Shown here: positions 8,190 to 19,622 of the stretch, piece after piece
Position numbering within the stretch: position 1 is the stretch's first letter
Layout: each line of letters begins with the position of its first letter
DNA from: Simmondsia chinensis
Lineage: Eukaryota; Streptophyta; Magnoliopsida; Caryophyllales; Simmondsiaceae
Length of the DNA: 64,000 nt
NCBI GenBank assembly: GCA_018398585.1
Contig: JAGTTD010000015.1
Span: 30,585,478 to 30,649,477 of the forward strand
Reading direction: 5' to 3'
Made by a program: the position numbers and the translations under genes
Notes under the pieces: generated by a model
Told to the model about the DNA's origin: nothing
What the model saw: only the letters and a program-made list of their open reading frames with translations
Databases searched by the model: none

Positions 8190-11100
8190 CTACTTAATGT
8201 ATTGAGAGACCCACTTGAAACCGTCACCGTATCCCATTTTACGTACGATACTACACATGAATACCTCAAGGGGGCGGACATTGGAGTCCGTGAGGTTGAC
8301 CTTGCCCTTGCCGGTGGTACAGTTGGCGAGGCCAAGATGGTACCGGAGCTCCTCCTCCGAGGCAGCATAAGGTATGTCGATCTTGTTGCCTAGAATGAGA
8401 AAGGGCACGTTGGCTAAGGCCTCATCAGAAAGAAGCGCGTCGAGCTCCTTCTTTGACTCCGCGAACCTCTCTTTGTCGTAGGCGTCGACTAGGTACACCA
8501 CCGCATCGACCTGCATGGATAAACCCGAAACATATTGTCGGTAAAATAAGGCCAAACGTCCTCAAATCCTAAGAAAAGTGATTTTTCCTACATAAGGAAT
8601 TTTTTCCCGGAAACAAACTTGGCCAAATAACGATAAGTTTGTCCATACATTCTTAATGCTATCCCAATTATCTTGTTATTTCTCTCTTCGGAGACATCCA
8701 ATAAAATTATCTTGTTATTCTCTCTCATAGAACCTCCACCTTGAAAAAAAAATTCTCACTATAAAAAAATCAAGTCCGTACAGGGTAGCAGCTTGTAGGA
8801 GTAAGGCTGCGAACATTTCTTCCTTCCCAAACCCAGCTTTGGCGAAAGCCCTTTAAGACACTGGGTTTGTTGTCGTTGCGGTTGTTGGTGTGTGAACATA
8901 AGACAATTCCCAAACTTTCGGCATGGAAAGAACACTCTCAATATAACTTCGCAAAGACAGACATGCTGCTAAAGTCGGATTTGGGAAGGGTAATATGTAT
9001 TCAACCTTACCCCTAAAGGATGCTATCCTATAGAAAGGTCGTTTCCAACTTTACCCCTACAGTGTTATGTTCACATGTAACGGCGATTTAAGATTTATGG
9101 TGCAATTTATTGTCACTTTTGCGTCATATGTGGGCGCCCCAAGCACTTCAGAAAATATCCTTTAATGAAGAAGAAAAAGGATATTTAAGCGTCGCTCATT
9201 GTAGCTGTGATTGCAAGACTCGTGTATTTGGTTTAAAAAAAGCAGAAAGATCAATAAAAAAACATTTGACATCAAATTTCCTATAGTGAAAGTAGGGGTG
9301 TATTTGAGCCGAGCAGAGCCCGAGCCTACTGGGCTCTCAACGAGCTTTGAAAGTCCAGGCTCGAACTTAGCTCGTCAAAAGCTCGAACTCGGCTCGGCTC
9401 GGCTCGATCTAAGCTCAATGAGTTTCAAATTAGGCTTGTAATATTACGGTTCATTTAAGCTCAACATAGGCTCGTTTTAGCTCGGGTTCGGCTCATTTAG
9501 GTTCCCGTATGGCTTCACTGGGAAAAATTTTGAACAAATATATTATACTAAAAAAGCTCGCTTGGGCTCGTGAGCCTATGAACTTGAGCTTCACCAAGCT
9601 CGGGCTCTACTCAATAAGTTAAACGAGCCTTCTCGGCTCAAACATCAAAGCAAGCCGAGGTTTTTGAGCTTTATGACGAGCCAGCTCGCGAAGGCTCATG
9701 AGCCGGCTCAACTCATTTACTCCCCTAAGTGAATGACGGTATTTCTAAGCTCTTTTTGAACTAAAAGTTTTCGGGGGCTTCACCAAATTCTGCTCTATAG
9801 TTGATTAGCAAAATTCATTAGATATATAAATTAAATATTCATATTCTATATTTTGTTAAATTTGTCGCTTTTAACTCTCAAATTAGCAATTGTTCCCTAT
9901 TATTTACATGTTATGCTTCTATTACTGCTACTATGACTAACATTACCCTTTACTTTTGTAAGTCAACAAACTTTTGACTGAAAGTTACATGATATAGCCC
10001 AATCATACACATACATAGAATCAAAATGCAACGCATATAATCAAAGAACAAGATGTATCTATACAAGTACAAATGGCTTATAACACAAAGTTACCTTAGC
10101 ATAGTAATCCTTCCAAACTCGACGAGCAATTTGATGGCCTCCCAAATCAAAAGCCTTGAACTTAATCTTCCCAATGCTCAACTCTTCTGACGTAGGATGC
10201 TGCGTCGGCTGATGCTGAACCAATCTCTGCAACCAAAAGCTTCCATTTGGTTAAATGAAAACCATTTTCCTTATAAAAAAAATTTCTTGATAAATTTCTT
10301 GTGTTTCTACCTAAAGAAAATGGTATCGTTTTATAAATTTGAAGGAGATTTATGCTTGGCCATGTAGAGGTTGAAGTGAAGCATGCGATGTGAGACAACA
10401 TCAGAAAATGTTTCCCACTCTATGACAAAAAAAAAGATTTCATTTTATAAATTTGGATGAGGTTCATGTTTGGCCATGTTGAGGTTGAAGTAAAGCATAT
10501 AGTATGAAATCAAGTTGGAAAATATTGTCCCCTCTATGCTAAAGAAAAATGGATGAGGTTCATAATTGTCCAAATTGAGGTTAAAATGAAGCATTTGAAA
10601 TGAGATTACGTCGGAAAAAGTTTCCTACCCTCTCAAGGAAAATGTTTTCCTGCTTCGTTGAGGGAGGCTCCGTTTCCCCTTAGGGTAGGAAAACATTTTT
10701 GGCATTTGGTTGTTGCGATGAAGTTATGCAAAAAAACAATAGAATTGAGACGAAAAACATTTTCTGTCATAATTAAATAAACAGAACCTACATTCATTTG
10801 TTTCTTCTTCTTCAACTGAATCCTACAGATTCCTCAAGAAAATGAGCTAATTCTCAACATGAACCTAGATAATGCTACAATGATCATCAATAAACGCCAA
10901 AGAACATTATCTGATAACATCAAACCCAATACGTTAGTCATTGATTTCTTCTTCATTAATTGAATATCACCAGAAATACGCAATTACATGTTCGTTCTAC
11001 AAAATGAACGAAATCTCGATACAAATATACATAATACTCTTATCCAAAATTTCTTTAGGCTCTCAATTTATTGAGGGCATCTTCTTAATATTGAGTTTGT

Positions 11101-12079
11101 TTCTAAGCACCCCTTGAAACAAACTCAAATACAGCCTCCCTTTAGGGTAGCACCATGAAGGGGTAAGGCTGCGTACATCCCAACCCCCCGACCCTGCATT
11201 GGCGGAAGCCCTTGAGGCACTGGATTTGTTGTTAGTGTTGTTGTATTCAAGATATATTTAAGCTAGATTCATCCACTGTCCAAAAAATCAACAAGCATCG
11301 ACAACAATCAACAATTACACTAAAAAAACAACAATCAACAATTACACTAAAAAAACAACAATCCCAAACTCCAAACTCCAAACAATCAATCAATCAATCT
11401 ATACATATACACAAAAATCAGAGGGGAGAGAGAGAGAGGGAGGCCTCGTCCTTGAGCATATGAAGCGAATTTTTACATGCCAAAGCTACTATTATGATAT
11501 AAAGTAGATTATTCAAGATACTTCTAGATTAGACAAAATGTTTCCAGAAATCTCCAATCGGCAAACAAACATCAACAATTACACTAACAAAACAACAATT
11601 CCAAACTCCAAAACCAGAAATCAATCCATCTATACATACAGAAATCAAGGGAGGGAGAGAGAGAGAGAGAGAGGAAGAACCTCATCCTTAAGCATATCAA
11701 GCAAAAATTCACATTTTATAGCTAATATTATAACAAAAAGTAAATTATTTGACATAGTTTCGACGTATATTTAATCTAATTTAACCTAATTCCATAGTCA
11801 AAAATATCAAAAAGCATCGAACATACCAGAAATCTCCAATCGCATCAACAAAAATCAACAATTACACTAACAAAACCACAAATCAATCATCAATCTCTAC
11901 ATATACACAAAAATCAAAGTAGATAGAGAGAGAGAGAGAGAAATTTAGACCTCGTCCTTAAGCATATGAAGCAAGGTTGTTTTGCCGGCATTATCAAGAC
12001 CTAAGAACAAGATCTTAGCCTCTTTCTGCCACAATCCTAATGACGCCAGGATCCCGTAGAACCAGTCCCATATGAACAT
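8190..12079 (-). CDS. SAR1: SAR1 small GTPase (COPII coat initiator), complete
   Basis: Three coding exons, 12079-11951, 10226-10095 and 8510-8190, join in frame to 193 residues, the normal Sar1 length. Sar1-GTP inserts its N-terminal helix into the ER membrane and recruits Sec23/24 to bud COPII vesicles. Seen: hydrophobic N-terminus [16 protein letters not shown]-loop GLDNAGKTT (27-35); DLGGH (70-74); NKID (129-132); and a C-terminal [15 protein letters not shown]. The amphipathic N-terminus and the lack of an N-terminal glycine motif separate it from ARF. All junctions are GT-AG. The start is the first ATG of a conserved MFxWDWFY. A CT-rich leader (12082-12117) lies upstream. Intron 1 has a local triplication that includes the end of exon 1; intron 2 has a hAT-like element and a SINE tail. 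The isoform (SAR1A/B/C/D) cannot be told. Confidence 0.97.
8775..8892 (+). mobile_element. SINE/LINE tail fragment in SAR1 intron 2
   Basis: It holds AGGGTAGCAGCTTGTAGGAG, TAAGGCTGCGAACAT and AGACACTGGGTTTGTTGTCG. It has no 5S head. Confidence 0.65.
9293..9727. mobile_element. hAT-like element built of AGCTCG subrepeats (SAR1 intron 2)
   Basis: The ends are TAGGGGTGTATTTGAGCC and the mirror of ACTCATTTACTCCCCTA. The 8-bp TSD is AGTGAA(A/T)G at 9285-9292 and 9728-9735. The body is degenerate AGCTCG/GGCTCG units. The family recurs at 29650, 39974, 41820, 43141, 47992 and 50483. Confidence 0.75.
10235..10810. repeat. GGAAAATGTTTTCC repeat family in SAR1 intron 1
   Basis: Four degenerate units each combine ATTTTATAAATTTG, a GTTGAGGTTGAAGTGAAGCAT block and GAAAATGTTTTCC. 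The same mix is found at 45180-45440, 46900-47215 and 63330-63650. Probably an old DNA transposon. No ends were resolved. Confidence 0.5.
11128..11246 (+). mobile_element. SINE/LINE tail in SAR1 intron 1
   Basis: It has CAGCCTCCCTTTAGGGTAGC, GAAGGGGTAAGGCTGCGTAC, GGAAGCCCTTGAGGCACTGG and a TTGTTG-type end. No 5S head. Confidence 0.75.
11281..11950. repeat. Triplicated exon1/intron1 junction of SAR1
   Basis: Three units of roughly 240-270 bp carry CAACAATCAACAATTACACT, AATCAATC(A)..CTATACATA and a (GA)n tract. Each ends at a copy of the exon 1 3' end. The real junction is at 11951. Partial copies lie at 11681-11702 and 11445-11466 (minus-strand CATATGCT(T/C)AAGGA(C/T)GAG). The 11681 copy still has a GT after GAG; the 11445 copy has GC. 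Confidence 0.8.
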
Positions 12080-12080
12080 C

Positions 12081-12118
<38 letters not shown>

Positions 12119-12312
12119 AATCTGATCAGTAACCGCCGTCTGAAGGTAGATGGAGAGAGAAAGAGAGAGACGGAGAAATCTGGTCGCCTGAGGGTAGATG
12201 AAGAGAGAGAGTGGCGGGGTAGATGAAATGAAACTGATGAAATTAATTGTTTTTTTTTTTTTTTTTTTTTTTTGGTTTTCTGTTTTGTTTATAATTTACT
12301 TCGTTTCATTAA
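12080..12312. promoter_or_regulatory. SAR1 leader/promoter region, (CT)n and (T)n tracts
   Basis: Upstream of the SAR1 start lie a (CT)n tract (12082-12117 on plus, GA on the gene strand), GAGAGA-rich sequence and a run of T at 12250-12272. I saw no convincing TATA box. Confidence 0.35.
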
Positions 12313-12600
12313 GGCTATATTTGACAAGTAATTTTACATATTTGTTTTATAACTTTTGTCTTTTTAACTAGTCGAATAATTAATAGAGCTGTTTCATAAA
12401 AAAATTATTATTAGTATTTTTCGTAGTGTTTAACTTTTAAAAAGCAACTTTTCAAAAGCTAAATTATTTAGCTTTTAGCTTTCAAACAATGCAATCAAAT
12501 TTTATTTATCATTATACAGTAATCCATCAACTTCAACAACTAATTTTACTGAATATAGTATCTATTATCTAACAGCTAACAGTTATAACCAAACATAGCC
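12313..12600. mobile_element. Tourist/Harbinger-type MITE
   Basis: The ends are GGCTATATTTGAC and the mirror of AACCAAACATAGCC. The TSD is TAA at 12310-12312 and 12601-12603. The interior is AT-rich and non-coding. Confidence 0.75.
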
Positions 12601-12660
12601 TAAATGAGCTGGAATTGCTTAGTGACCAAAAAAATTACATAAAGATGACAATATAGTAGG

Positions 12661-13274
12661 GTTTTTTTTCGATAAGTGGCGAAAACGCCTTACAGAGCAC
12701 GGCATTCCAAAAAAGGAATCCGACCCACCAAGCGGTGGCTGTAATATGGGTACAAAATGACAGATCAAAAACTGAAAAAATCAGACACCAAAGACAACAC
12801 AGAAAACCGGAACAATATCACACAAACAGAAGAGGACCAGAAACTACCAAGGCACTAGTTGGATTCGAAGCAGAGATACACACAGCCACGCTTTCCAACA
12901 ACGAGCAACAACCTTAGAAGGGTGAAAAACAGGAGAGGAAATTCCTCCCTCCCCCGCATTGCTAGCAAGGTACCGGGCATGGGACCGGACAGGAAGGGTA
13001 CTGAGCCAACAATACAAGGAAGGGGAAGGAGAATCCAGGTTGGCTAGTGAAGAGGTCAGGAAGCCTCTTGAGGAATTACATTGTCAGTGAGACAGAGGTG
13101 TAACAGGTGGTTCACAACAACGAAAACACAACCGGACCCTACTAGACTAGTCCTAAGGTAAAAATTGATGTTGTTACAGGAGAGATGCGGGCAGAGGGAT
13201 GTTTTGTCTGGACTGGGGCAAAAAGTAAAAGCAGCATAAAAAACAAAAAAATACAAAATAAAACAACCACTCGA
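12661..13274 (-). mobile_element. 5'-truncated L1-type LINE 3' end
   Basis: It has a T-run at 12662-12669 (poly(A) on the minus strand) and perfect 14-bp TSDs GACAATATAGTAGG at 12647-12660 and 13275-13288. No domain is readable. The TSD length and A-tail fit L1-driven insertion. Confidence 0.75.
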
Positions 13275-13288
13275 GACAATATAGTAGG

Positions 13289-14820
13289 TAAAACCCGTTA
13301 TTTGCGAGTACATGTTTTTTTTATAGTGAGTATGGATATAAGTGGTGCAAGTTGGGTGTACTCACCCCATTTTATATCTAATTAATTTTTAAATTAAAAA
13401 AATATGTGTTTAAATTCGATGTGGTGAGGATTTAAGGCTAATAACGTCTTTTTAAAATCTAATACTAAATAAGCTATGAAAAAAATTTAATTATACATCT
13501 TTTTTTATTTAGTTATAAAATAACCTTTTACCATTTATATTTAAGATGTAAAAAAAATGTAAAAATATATTTTTTTATCAACTAAATATAAGTCTTACAG
13601 TTAATTAGATATTTTTTTTTTACAGTTTTAAGTTATTAAAAAATTAAATCAAAAGCAATCAAAAAATATATGGGGTCATAGTTAATGCATTTTAATATAT
13701 ATATTTTTTTAAGGAGAACTATTGTTAAGTGTACTATAAAATATACAATAGTAACCTTAGGTATTAATATAAATAGTTTATATTTTATAAAATCAGTGTA
13801 GCCTCGTACGATATACGGAGGTGTTTTACATTTTAAAAAAGATTTAATATGTCATATCGATATATTTTTAGTGTTTTAAAATTAAATTATTATTTTTAAC
13901 TCCTTACTGATATTTTAATATTATTTTTAGATATTATCATGGTAATTTTATAAAATTAATTTAGTTTTAACAGTAACTTAATTTAGTGATTAAAAGAACA
14001 GTAGAACAGTGGACTAATAAGATTACTAGGATCAGGAAATAGAGAGCTTTTGAGTTAGAGAACTTTATGTGCATATTTGAAATCCAGTACTTACACCTTT
14101 ATACACTGTTATTTAAATTATTTATTAAATACATATATTTTTTGAATGAAATTTTTATCTCATAAGATTTATAAATTAAAAATTAACACATCAAATCTCA
14201 TAATATTAATGAATTTATTATTTTTTGAAAAATTATTACTTAGGTATTATGAGGTTTGAGCATTTATCACTTATGTATCCATATATTTTAATATATATAA
14301 TGAGGTACCCTGAGTTTTAAATATTTTATCATTTAGATACCCTAAAATTTTAAAATTTTATCAATTAAGTACCGTTTTGCTAAAAATTCAATTGATTTTT
14401 GTTAGAAGATATTAAAATTGAACATGATTTCAACAACATATTAATGTCTTTATTAAAATTTGATTTTTGTTGCCAAAAAATGTCAAAATGACACATAATT
14501 ATGGTAATTTTTAGATAGTATACTCAACATTCGGTGATTATTTTATCGTAATTTGTTAATTTTTTTTATAAAAATATGGCACTAGCTTATATATATTATC
14601 GTATTTATTTATTATATTAACATATTTTGTATAAAATTGATCAAATTCTTATAAAATTTTATCAAATTCTATCATAGGATAACTAAGTAATAAACTATTC
14701 AAACTTTAATATATCTAATTATATATATTAAAATATTAAAATATCTAATTAATAAATGTTTAAATTTAATAATACCTAAATGATAATTTTATTTTATTTT
14801 TCATTTTTGGAACATATACA
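13289..14820. repeat. AT-rich intergenic repeats, no gene
   Basis: Very AT-rich. At 14235-14785 it holds a foldback element of the TAAGTGATAA family, with arms near 14240-14340 and 14680-14785. No coding frame is credible. Confidence 0.45.
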
Positions 14821-15029
14821 ACTTTGGGATTGCGCGTCCTTAAAAAGAATGGGCCCCACGGAATCACAGACCGTAGCTTGCTGTCTTGTCGTCGCTGACA
14901 TTGCATTTCGGCCACCGCGTATTTTCAACGGTTAGATCGTCGTTTCCATCATACAGCTTTTAATCTCAGCCGTTGATCATTTGATCATGCCCCAGCAAAA
15001 GTCTTATTAATCAAAATAAATACACTATA

Positions 15030-15838
15030 CAGGAGATGCAACGTTTGTGGTAATTTGGACATGTTAGGAAAAGATCAGTCATGTCCATGTTAAAAGATGC
15101 GAACAACTCCATATTACAGACCTGAAAAGGGGGAGAGGCCGGCCAAAGAAGAGTTGCATGAAAGCGATTCGACGTGATCTTACTTATAGAAAAAGGAACA
15201 TATCCAGTGCCTCAAGGGCTCCCGCCTACGTAGGGTCTGGGGGGGGCGGATGTACCCAGTCTTCCCCCTTCAGGGTGTTAACTTGAAGAGAGGTTGTTTC
15301 TCAGTGCCCCTAACCTGAAGGTGATGACTTCCCAGGAGGTTATCCATCCTGGTACTACTATCGTCCAAGCACGCTTAACTTCGGAGTTCTAATGGGATCC
15401 GGTGACGGGGTGTTGGTGCCCTCTTTTTGTACTGTTGAGTGAAGGATTAGTATAGGTGTAACCGATATAGTGGTTTAGGATCAAGGAGCACTTTTAAGCT
15501 AGTACTAGTGCCCCAAGACTTATATTGCATACCTATTTAATTATACGCACTTTTGCTTTACGTTGGCTGCTTATTGTTCTTATTGTCTGTCACCTTGTTA
15601 TTTTATTGCCTATTTATTTATGCCTATTCGTTACTTTATACTCTCTATATGCTTGCTATGTGTTATTGTGTATGCTCTTATACCTATATGCTTTCATGTT
15701 TCTCAGGTTAGGGGTCCTCGAAAACAGTCTCTCATTAGAGTAATACTCTGAAGAGGTAAGGCTGTGTACATCCCTCCCCTCCCATTCCCTACTTATGAGA
15801 GAGCCCTTAAGGCACTGGGTTTATTGTTGTTGTTGTAC
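15030..15838 (+). mobile_element. RTE LINE 3' remnant, split by a 5S-SINE
   Basis: 15040-15180 matches the LINE at 77-1381 near its ORF end (AACGTTTGTGGTAATTTGGA; GGCCGGCCAAAGAAGAG; GCGATTCGACGTGATCTTAC). After the minus-strand SINE comes a T-rich 3' UTR and the shared tail (15698-15838: CAGGTTAGGGGTCCTCG, GAGGTAAGGCTGTGTACATC, GGCACTGGGTTTATTGTTG). That both flanks belong to one LINE is an inference. Confidence 0.6.
15193..15429 (-). mobile_element. 5S-rRNA-derived SINE, subfamily B
   Basis: On the minus strand it starts AGAGGGCACCAACACC and has CCCATTAGAACTCCGAAGTT, AAGCGTGCTTGGACGAT, TACCAGGATGG and CTGAAGGGGGAAGACTGG. It ends GGATATGTTCCTT, matching the copy at 4774. The (A,C)-box region of 5S rRNA is well kept. 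Confidence 0.9.
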
Positions 15839-16321
15839 TTTACAACATATACTTAATCAAAATAATATATGTTTTTGAAATGTTTTTATTTAGGTACCAT
15901 GAGATATAAACATTTATCATTTAAGTATTATAATATTTTAATATATATAATAAGATATTATAAGTTGACCTAAACAAAAGATATTATAAAGCTTAAAATG
16001 TTTTTGGAAAATATTGACTTAGAATATGGTTTTATGTATAATGAGATATTCTATTATTATATTTTAATATATATAATGAGATATTTTAAAACTTAAAATG
16101 ATTACCAGTCAAGTACCTTTTACTTGAATCCGGTGAAAGTTTTTGAAAAATGTTGATAACATGATTTTATGCGTCTTCTGTCAAACTCTGAAGCTTTTTT
16201 TTTTAATTGAAAATATTATAATGACACGTGATCTACACGACATATATGTATCTTTCATTAGAATTTGATAAAAGTCTTTTCATAATCGACTATGCTTTAA
16301 CTGAAAATTCTAAAAGCAATA

Positions 16322-17085
16322 TTCCCAGTGCCTCAAAGGCTCCCGCTTAAGCTGGGTCAGGGGGGTAGACGTACGCAGCCTTCCCCCTTCAGGGTGCTTG
16401 TTACAGTCCAAAAAGTAAAATAAAGGAATCTCACATCAGTGGGGTGAGCAAGAAAACACCAATTTATATACTAGAGGGGCTACTCCACCCATTGCCAATT
16501 GGTTTTGGGTAGTATGTAACAATGATATCAGAGCCGTCAATCCTCGGATCGATTCCAAGGAGCTCGGGTCTGGTATGAGACAGACCTTGCTCCGGAGTCG
16601 TGTTCGTTCCGGTATGGGATGGACCATGCCCGATGGCCGTACTGGACAAACCACTTACAACAGGCCTAAGTTTCGGAAAGGGCTACCCAGGAGAGGGCTA
16701 CTTAGAGTAGAGTGGAGCCATCCTGAGAAAAGGGCTACCTAACTCGGAGTGAAGCTACCTAGAGTGAAGTCGTCCAAGGGGAAAAGGGCTACCTATGAGA
16801 GGGCTGCCTAGAGTAGAGTGAAACCATCCAGAGAAAAGGGCTACCTACTCAGAGTGACAGCCATCGAGGACGACGGTTGCGGAGCGTGGTAGTTTGTTAC
16901 AATCCAAAAAGTAAAAAGAAGGAATACCACATCGGTGGGGGTGAGCAAGAAAGCACCAATTTGGATACTAGAGGGGCTACTCCACCCATTGCCAATTGGT
17001 TTTGGGATGGAACCTTCTTTAGTATGTAACAGTGCTACCCTAAAGAGAGGCCGTTTTCGAGTATCCCCAACCTTATATGGTTAGC
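16322..17085 (-). mobile_element. SINE/LINE tail interrupted by a TRIM
   Basis: The tail runs 16322-16398 and resumes at 17032-17085 (GTGCTACCCTAAAGAGAGGC, TCCCCAACC). With the insert removed it reads as one ordinary tail. Confidence 0.85.
16399..17031 (+). mobile_element. TRIM retrotransposon (633 bp) nested in the tail
   Basis: LTRs at 16399-16521 and 16895-17031 start TGTTACA(G/A)TCCAAAAAGTA and end TATGTAACA. A primer-binding site TGATATCAGAGCC (tRNA-iMet type) is at 16523-16535. Perfect 5-bp TSD GTGCT is at 16394-16398 and 17032-17036. The right LTR has ~14 bp (GATGGAACCTTCTT) lacking in the left. The interior has repeats of AAGGGCTACCTA and AGAGTAGAGTG and no gag or pol. Confidence 0.93.
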
Positions 17086-17417
17086 AATAGTGTATAGTAA
17101 ATAAATCCTTTTCTTAATGAATGTGGATAAATATTAAGTATTTAATTTGAGACAAATACGACAATATTTTGGACAATTAATGATAATCTTTAATTCACCG
17201 ATCAATAATACTCTAATTAATTAATTAATTAAGTGTCTGGTATATAATGTACGAAGAATTATATCCAAAATGACTAATAATACTCCCAATTAATTAATTT
17301 ATTTATTTCAGATATTTTTATTACTACTTTTTCATTTTCGGTGGACTGCGTCCCACTTTCCTCTTTTAACACTACTTCAATAATATTTTTATTAAAAAAT
17401 ACAGAAATTATCACTTA

Positions 17418-17913
17418 GACTGCTCGCAACGGTGCCCCATTTTGGAAAAAGGAGCTTCATAGAAAAATGGGGCTTCTCCTCTCTAACGGTGCCCCATTTT
17501 TTAAGCTCCATTTGTTAGATATTTTAATATTTAATGTCTTTTATTATATTTTAATTAATTCAAAGTAAAAGATCAAAATGCATTAGAAATAAATGTAATT
17601 AAAAATAATTAATTATAATGAGAGAAAAAAATTAAAATTACAAAAATTAAGATTTATTTTGATAAAAAATAATTGTAATATGAATAATTAAATTAAAAAA
17701 AAAACTCAAATTTAATATATAAAAATTTATTAATGTTTAAATTATATTTTAAAATAAAATTTAATATATTTTATTAATTAAAAATAAATAAAAAATAAAA
17801 ATAAAAATAACTAAAAAATAAAAATGGGGCTTCAGGATGGAGGCCTCATAAATGGGGCTCGTTCCACCTTTTTTTGGATGCCCCAAGAAAATGGGGCACC
17901 GTTGGAGACACCC
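17418..17913. mobile_element. Harbinger-like MITE with GGTGCCCCATTTT ends
   Basis: The ends are GACTGCTCGCAACGGTGCCC and the mirror of GGGCACCGTTGGAGACACCC. TSD TTA is at 17415-17417 and 17914-17916. ATGGGGC units recur near both ends and the middle is AT-rich. Confidence 0.75.
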
Positions 17914-18054
17914 TTAGGTACTCTAAGGTTTGATCATTTATTGTCTAAGTATTGATACGAACTTAGATTAAATCAAGTTCAATCAATGAAAACCACAAGC
18001 AAATATTGGCTACGGGGCAGTAAACGGCTTCCCCGTTGTGTATTTATATATATT

Positions 18055-18573
18055 TGTTAGAGTATAAAACTATTCTTGGATCTTCATCTATCAACTTAAA
18101 CTTTTGGAAAAGTTGATTCTTTGATATGGTATCAGAGCCTTATTAACCAAGAGGTCATGAGTTCAAATCTCAACAGCCCCCACTTTCAATATTAAAAAAT
18201 AATTTAAGCATAAGATACGAAGTGGACCTGTGCACTATCCATGCTTCAAGCCCAATTGACTTTGCGTGAGGGAGCATGTTACAGTATAAAACTATTCCTG
18301 GACCTTCATCTATCAACTTAAACTTTTTGGAAAGTTGGTTCATTGATATGGTATCAAAGCCTTATTAACCAAGAGGTCATGAGTTTGAATCTCAACAGCT
18401 CTCACTTTCAATATTAAAAAATAATTTAAGCATAAGGTACGAAGTGGGGCTATACCCCTATCCACGTTTCAAGCCTAATTGACATTTGTGTGAGAGGGCG
18501 TGTTAAAGTATAAAACTATTCCTGGGCCTTTATCCATCAACTTAAGCTTTTGAAAAAAGTTGGTTCTTTGATA
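18055..18573 (+). mobile_element. SMART-type mini LTR element, tandem LTR-int-LTR-int-LTR
   Basis: Three 72-73 bp LTRs lie at 18055-18126, 18277-18348 and 18501-18573 (TGTTA..AGTATAAAACTATTC ... TTGATA). The first two are followed at once by TGGTATCA(G/A)AGCC, the tRNA-iMet primer site. The two internal parts are similar. The outer 5-bp TSD ATATT is at 18050-18054 and 18574-18578. A purine run GTGAGGGAG precedes the second LTR. Confidence 0.92.
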
Positions 18574-18798
18574 ATATTTATATATAAGTAGAAGCTCCAA
18601 CAATTGAGGATTTACATAAAAATGGGAGAAGACATAGAGAGAATTTGGGGGAAAAGAAGAAGTATATTTCACACGTGCCTTATTCTAACTAACTCTTACC
18701 TATTTATAGAATAAACGAGACACCACCAACTGAGACGCCCTCATAATGGGCATACTACTTATACTTGTTAATATATATATATATATATATAAGATAAC

Positions 18799-18862
18799 CC
18801 TAGACCCTGCTTATGCGGGAGCCCTTGGAGGCACTGGGTCTGTTGTTGTTGTTGTTGTTGTA
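18799..18862 (+). mobile_element. Very short SINE/LINE tail insertion (64 bp)
   Basis: Only CCTAGACCCTGCTTATGCGG, GGAGGCACTGGGTCTG and (TTG)n are present. Perfect 13-bp TSD TATATAAGATAAC is at 18786-18798 and 18863-18875. This shows the bare 3' end was integrated on its own. Confidence 0.85.
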
Positions 18863-19155
18863 TATATAAGATAACACCAAAAATTTCATCAAAAATTCAA
18901 TAAATTGTGCGAAAATATTCAGTGGATATCAATGTAAACCACCTAAATATTACAACAATTATGTATGCATTTTTCAACAAAAATCATCAAATTCTAATTT
19001 GTGATACTCATATTTTGTTGAAATTATGTTCAATTTTAACATTTTTCGAAGAAAATCAATCTAATCTTTGACAAAAGGGGTATTTGATTGATAAAATTTA
19101 AAACTCGAGATACCTAAGTAATAAAATGTCTAAAACTCAAGGTACCTCATTGTAT

Positions 19156-19612
19156 ATATTAAGGAGTTGGTCTAGGCCATTTTTGGCTTGGGTCAAGTTT
19201 AATATCGATGCTAGTTGGGTTTCCTCCTCGGTGGCAATAGGGTTGGTTGTGGTGGCTCGGGATAATAATGCTTTGGTTGTTTCGGGATGGTGTTGTTCTT
19301 CTTATACTTCCTAAGCTCGGATGGCAGAATGTCTTGCGTTGAGGGCAACTTATTTTTTAGCCTTTACTCTTGGTTTGAATTTTGTTTCTTTTAAATCCGA
19401 TTGCCCTGAGGTTATTCAGATTCTCGCTGATTCAAGTCCATCCCCTTGGGATCTTTTTGCTATTGTCGAGGATATATTAGACGTTTATGCTCGTCCTTTT
19501 CTTCTTTTCGTTTTTCTTGGTATAGTAGAGAGGCCAATGTGATTGCCCATAAAGTGGCTAAGTTACATAGACTGGGAGCATGTTCTCATGACTAGGTGGT
19601 TAATCCTCCTCC
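19156..19612 (+). pseudogene. RNase H domain relic of an L1-type LINE
   Basis: It reads FNIDAS, then IGLVVVARD, AECLALRA, SFKSDCPEVI and (after a frame change near 19510) SREANVIAHKVAKL. This is the order of the RNase H-like domain found in plant L1 LINEs and related host proteins. A TAA at 19312-19314 and the frameshift break it. Confidence 0.7.
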
Positions 19613-19622
19613 CTCGGTTTTG

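Noticed and set aside
18127..18139. tRNA gene or tRNA-SINE
   Set aside because: TGGTATCAGAGCC is the primer-binding complement of tRNA-iMet after an LTR. No tRNA fold or A/B boxes surround it.
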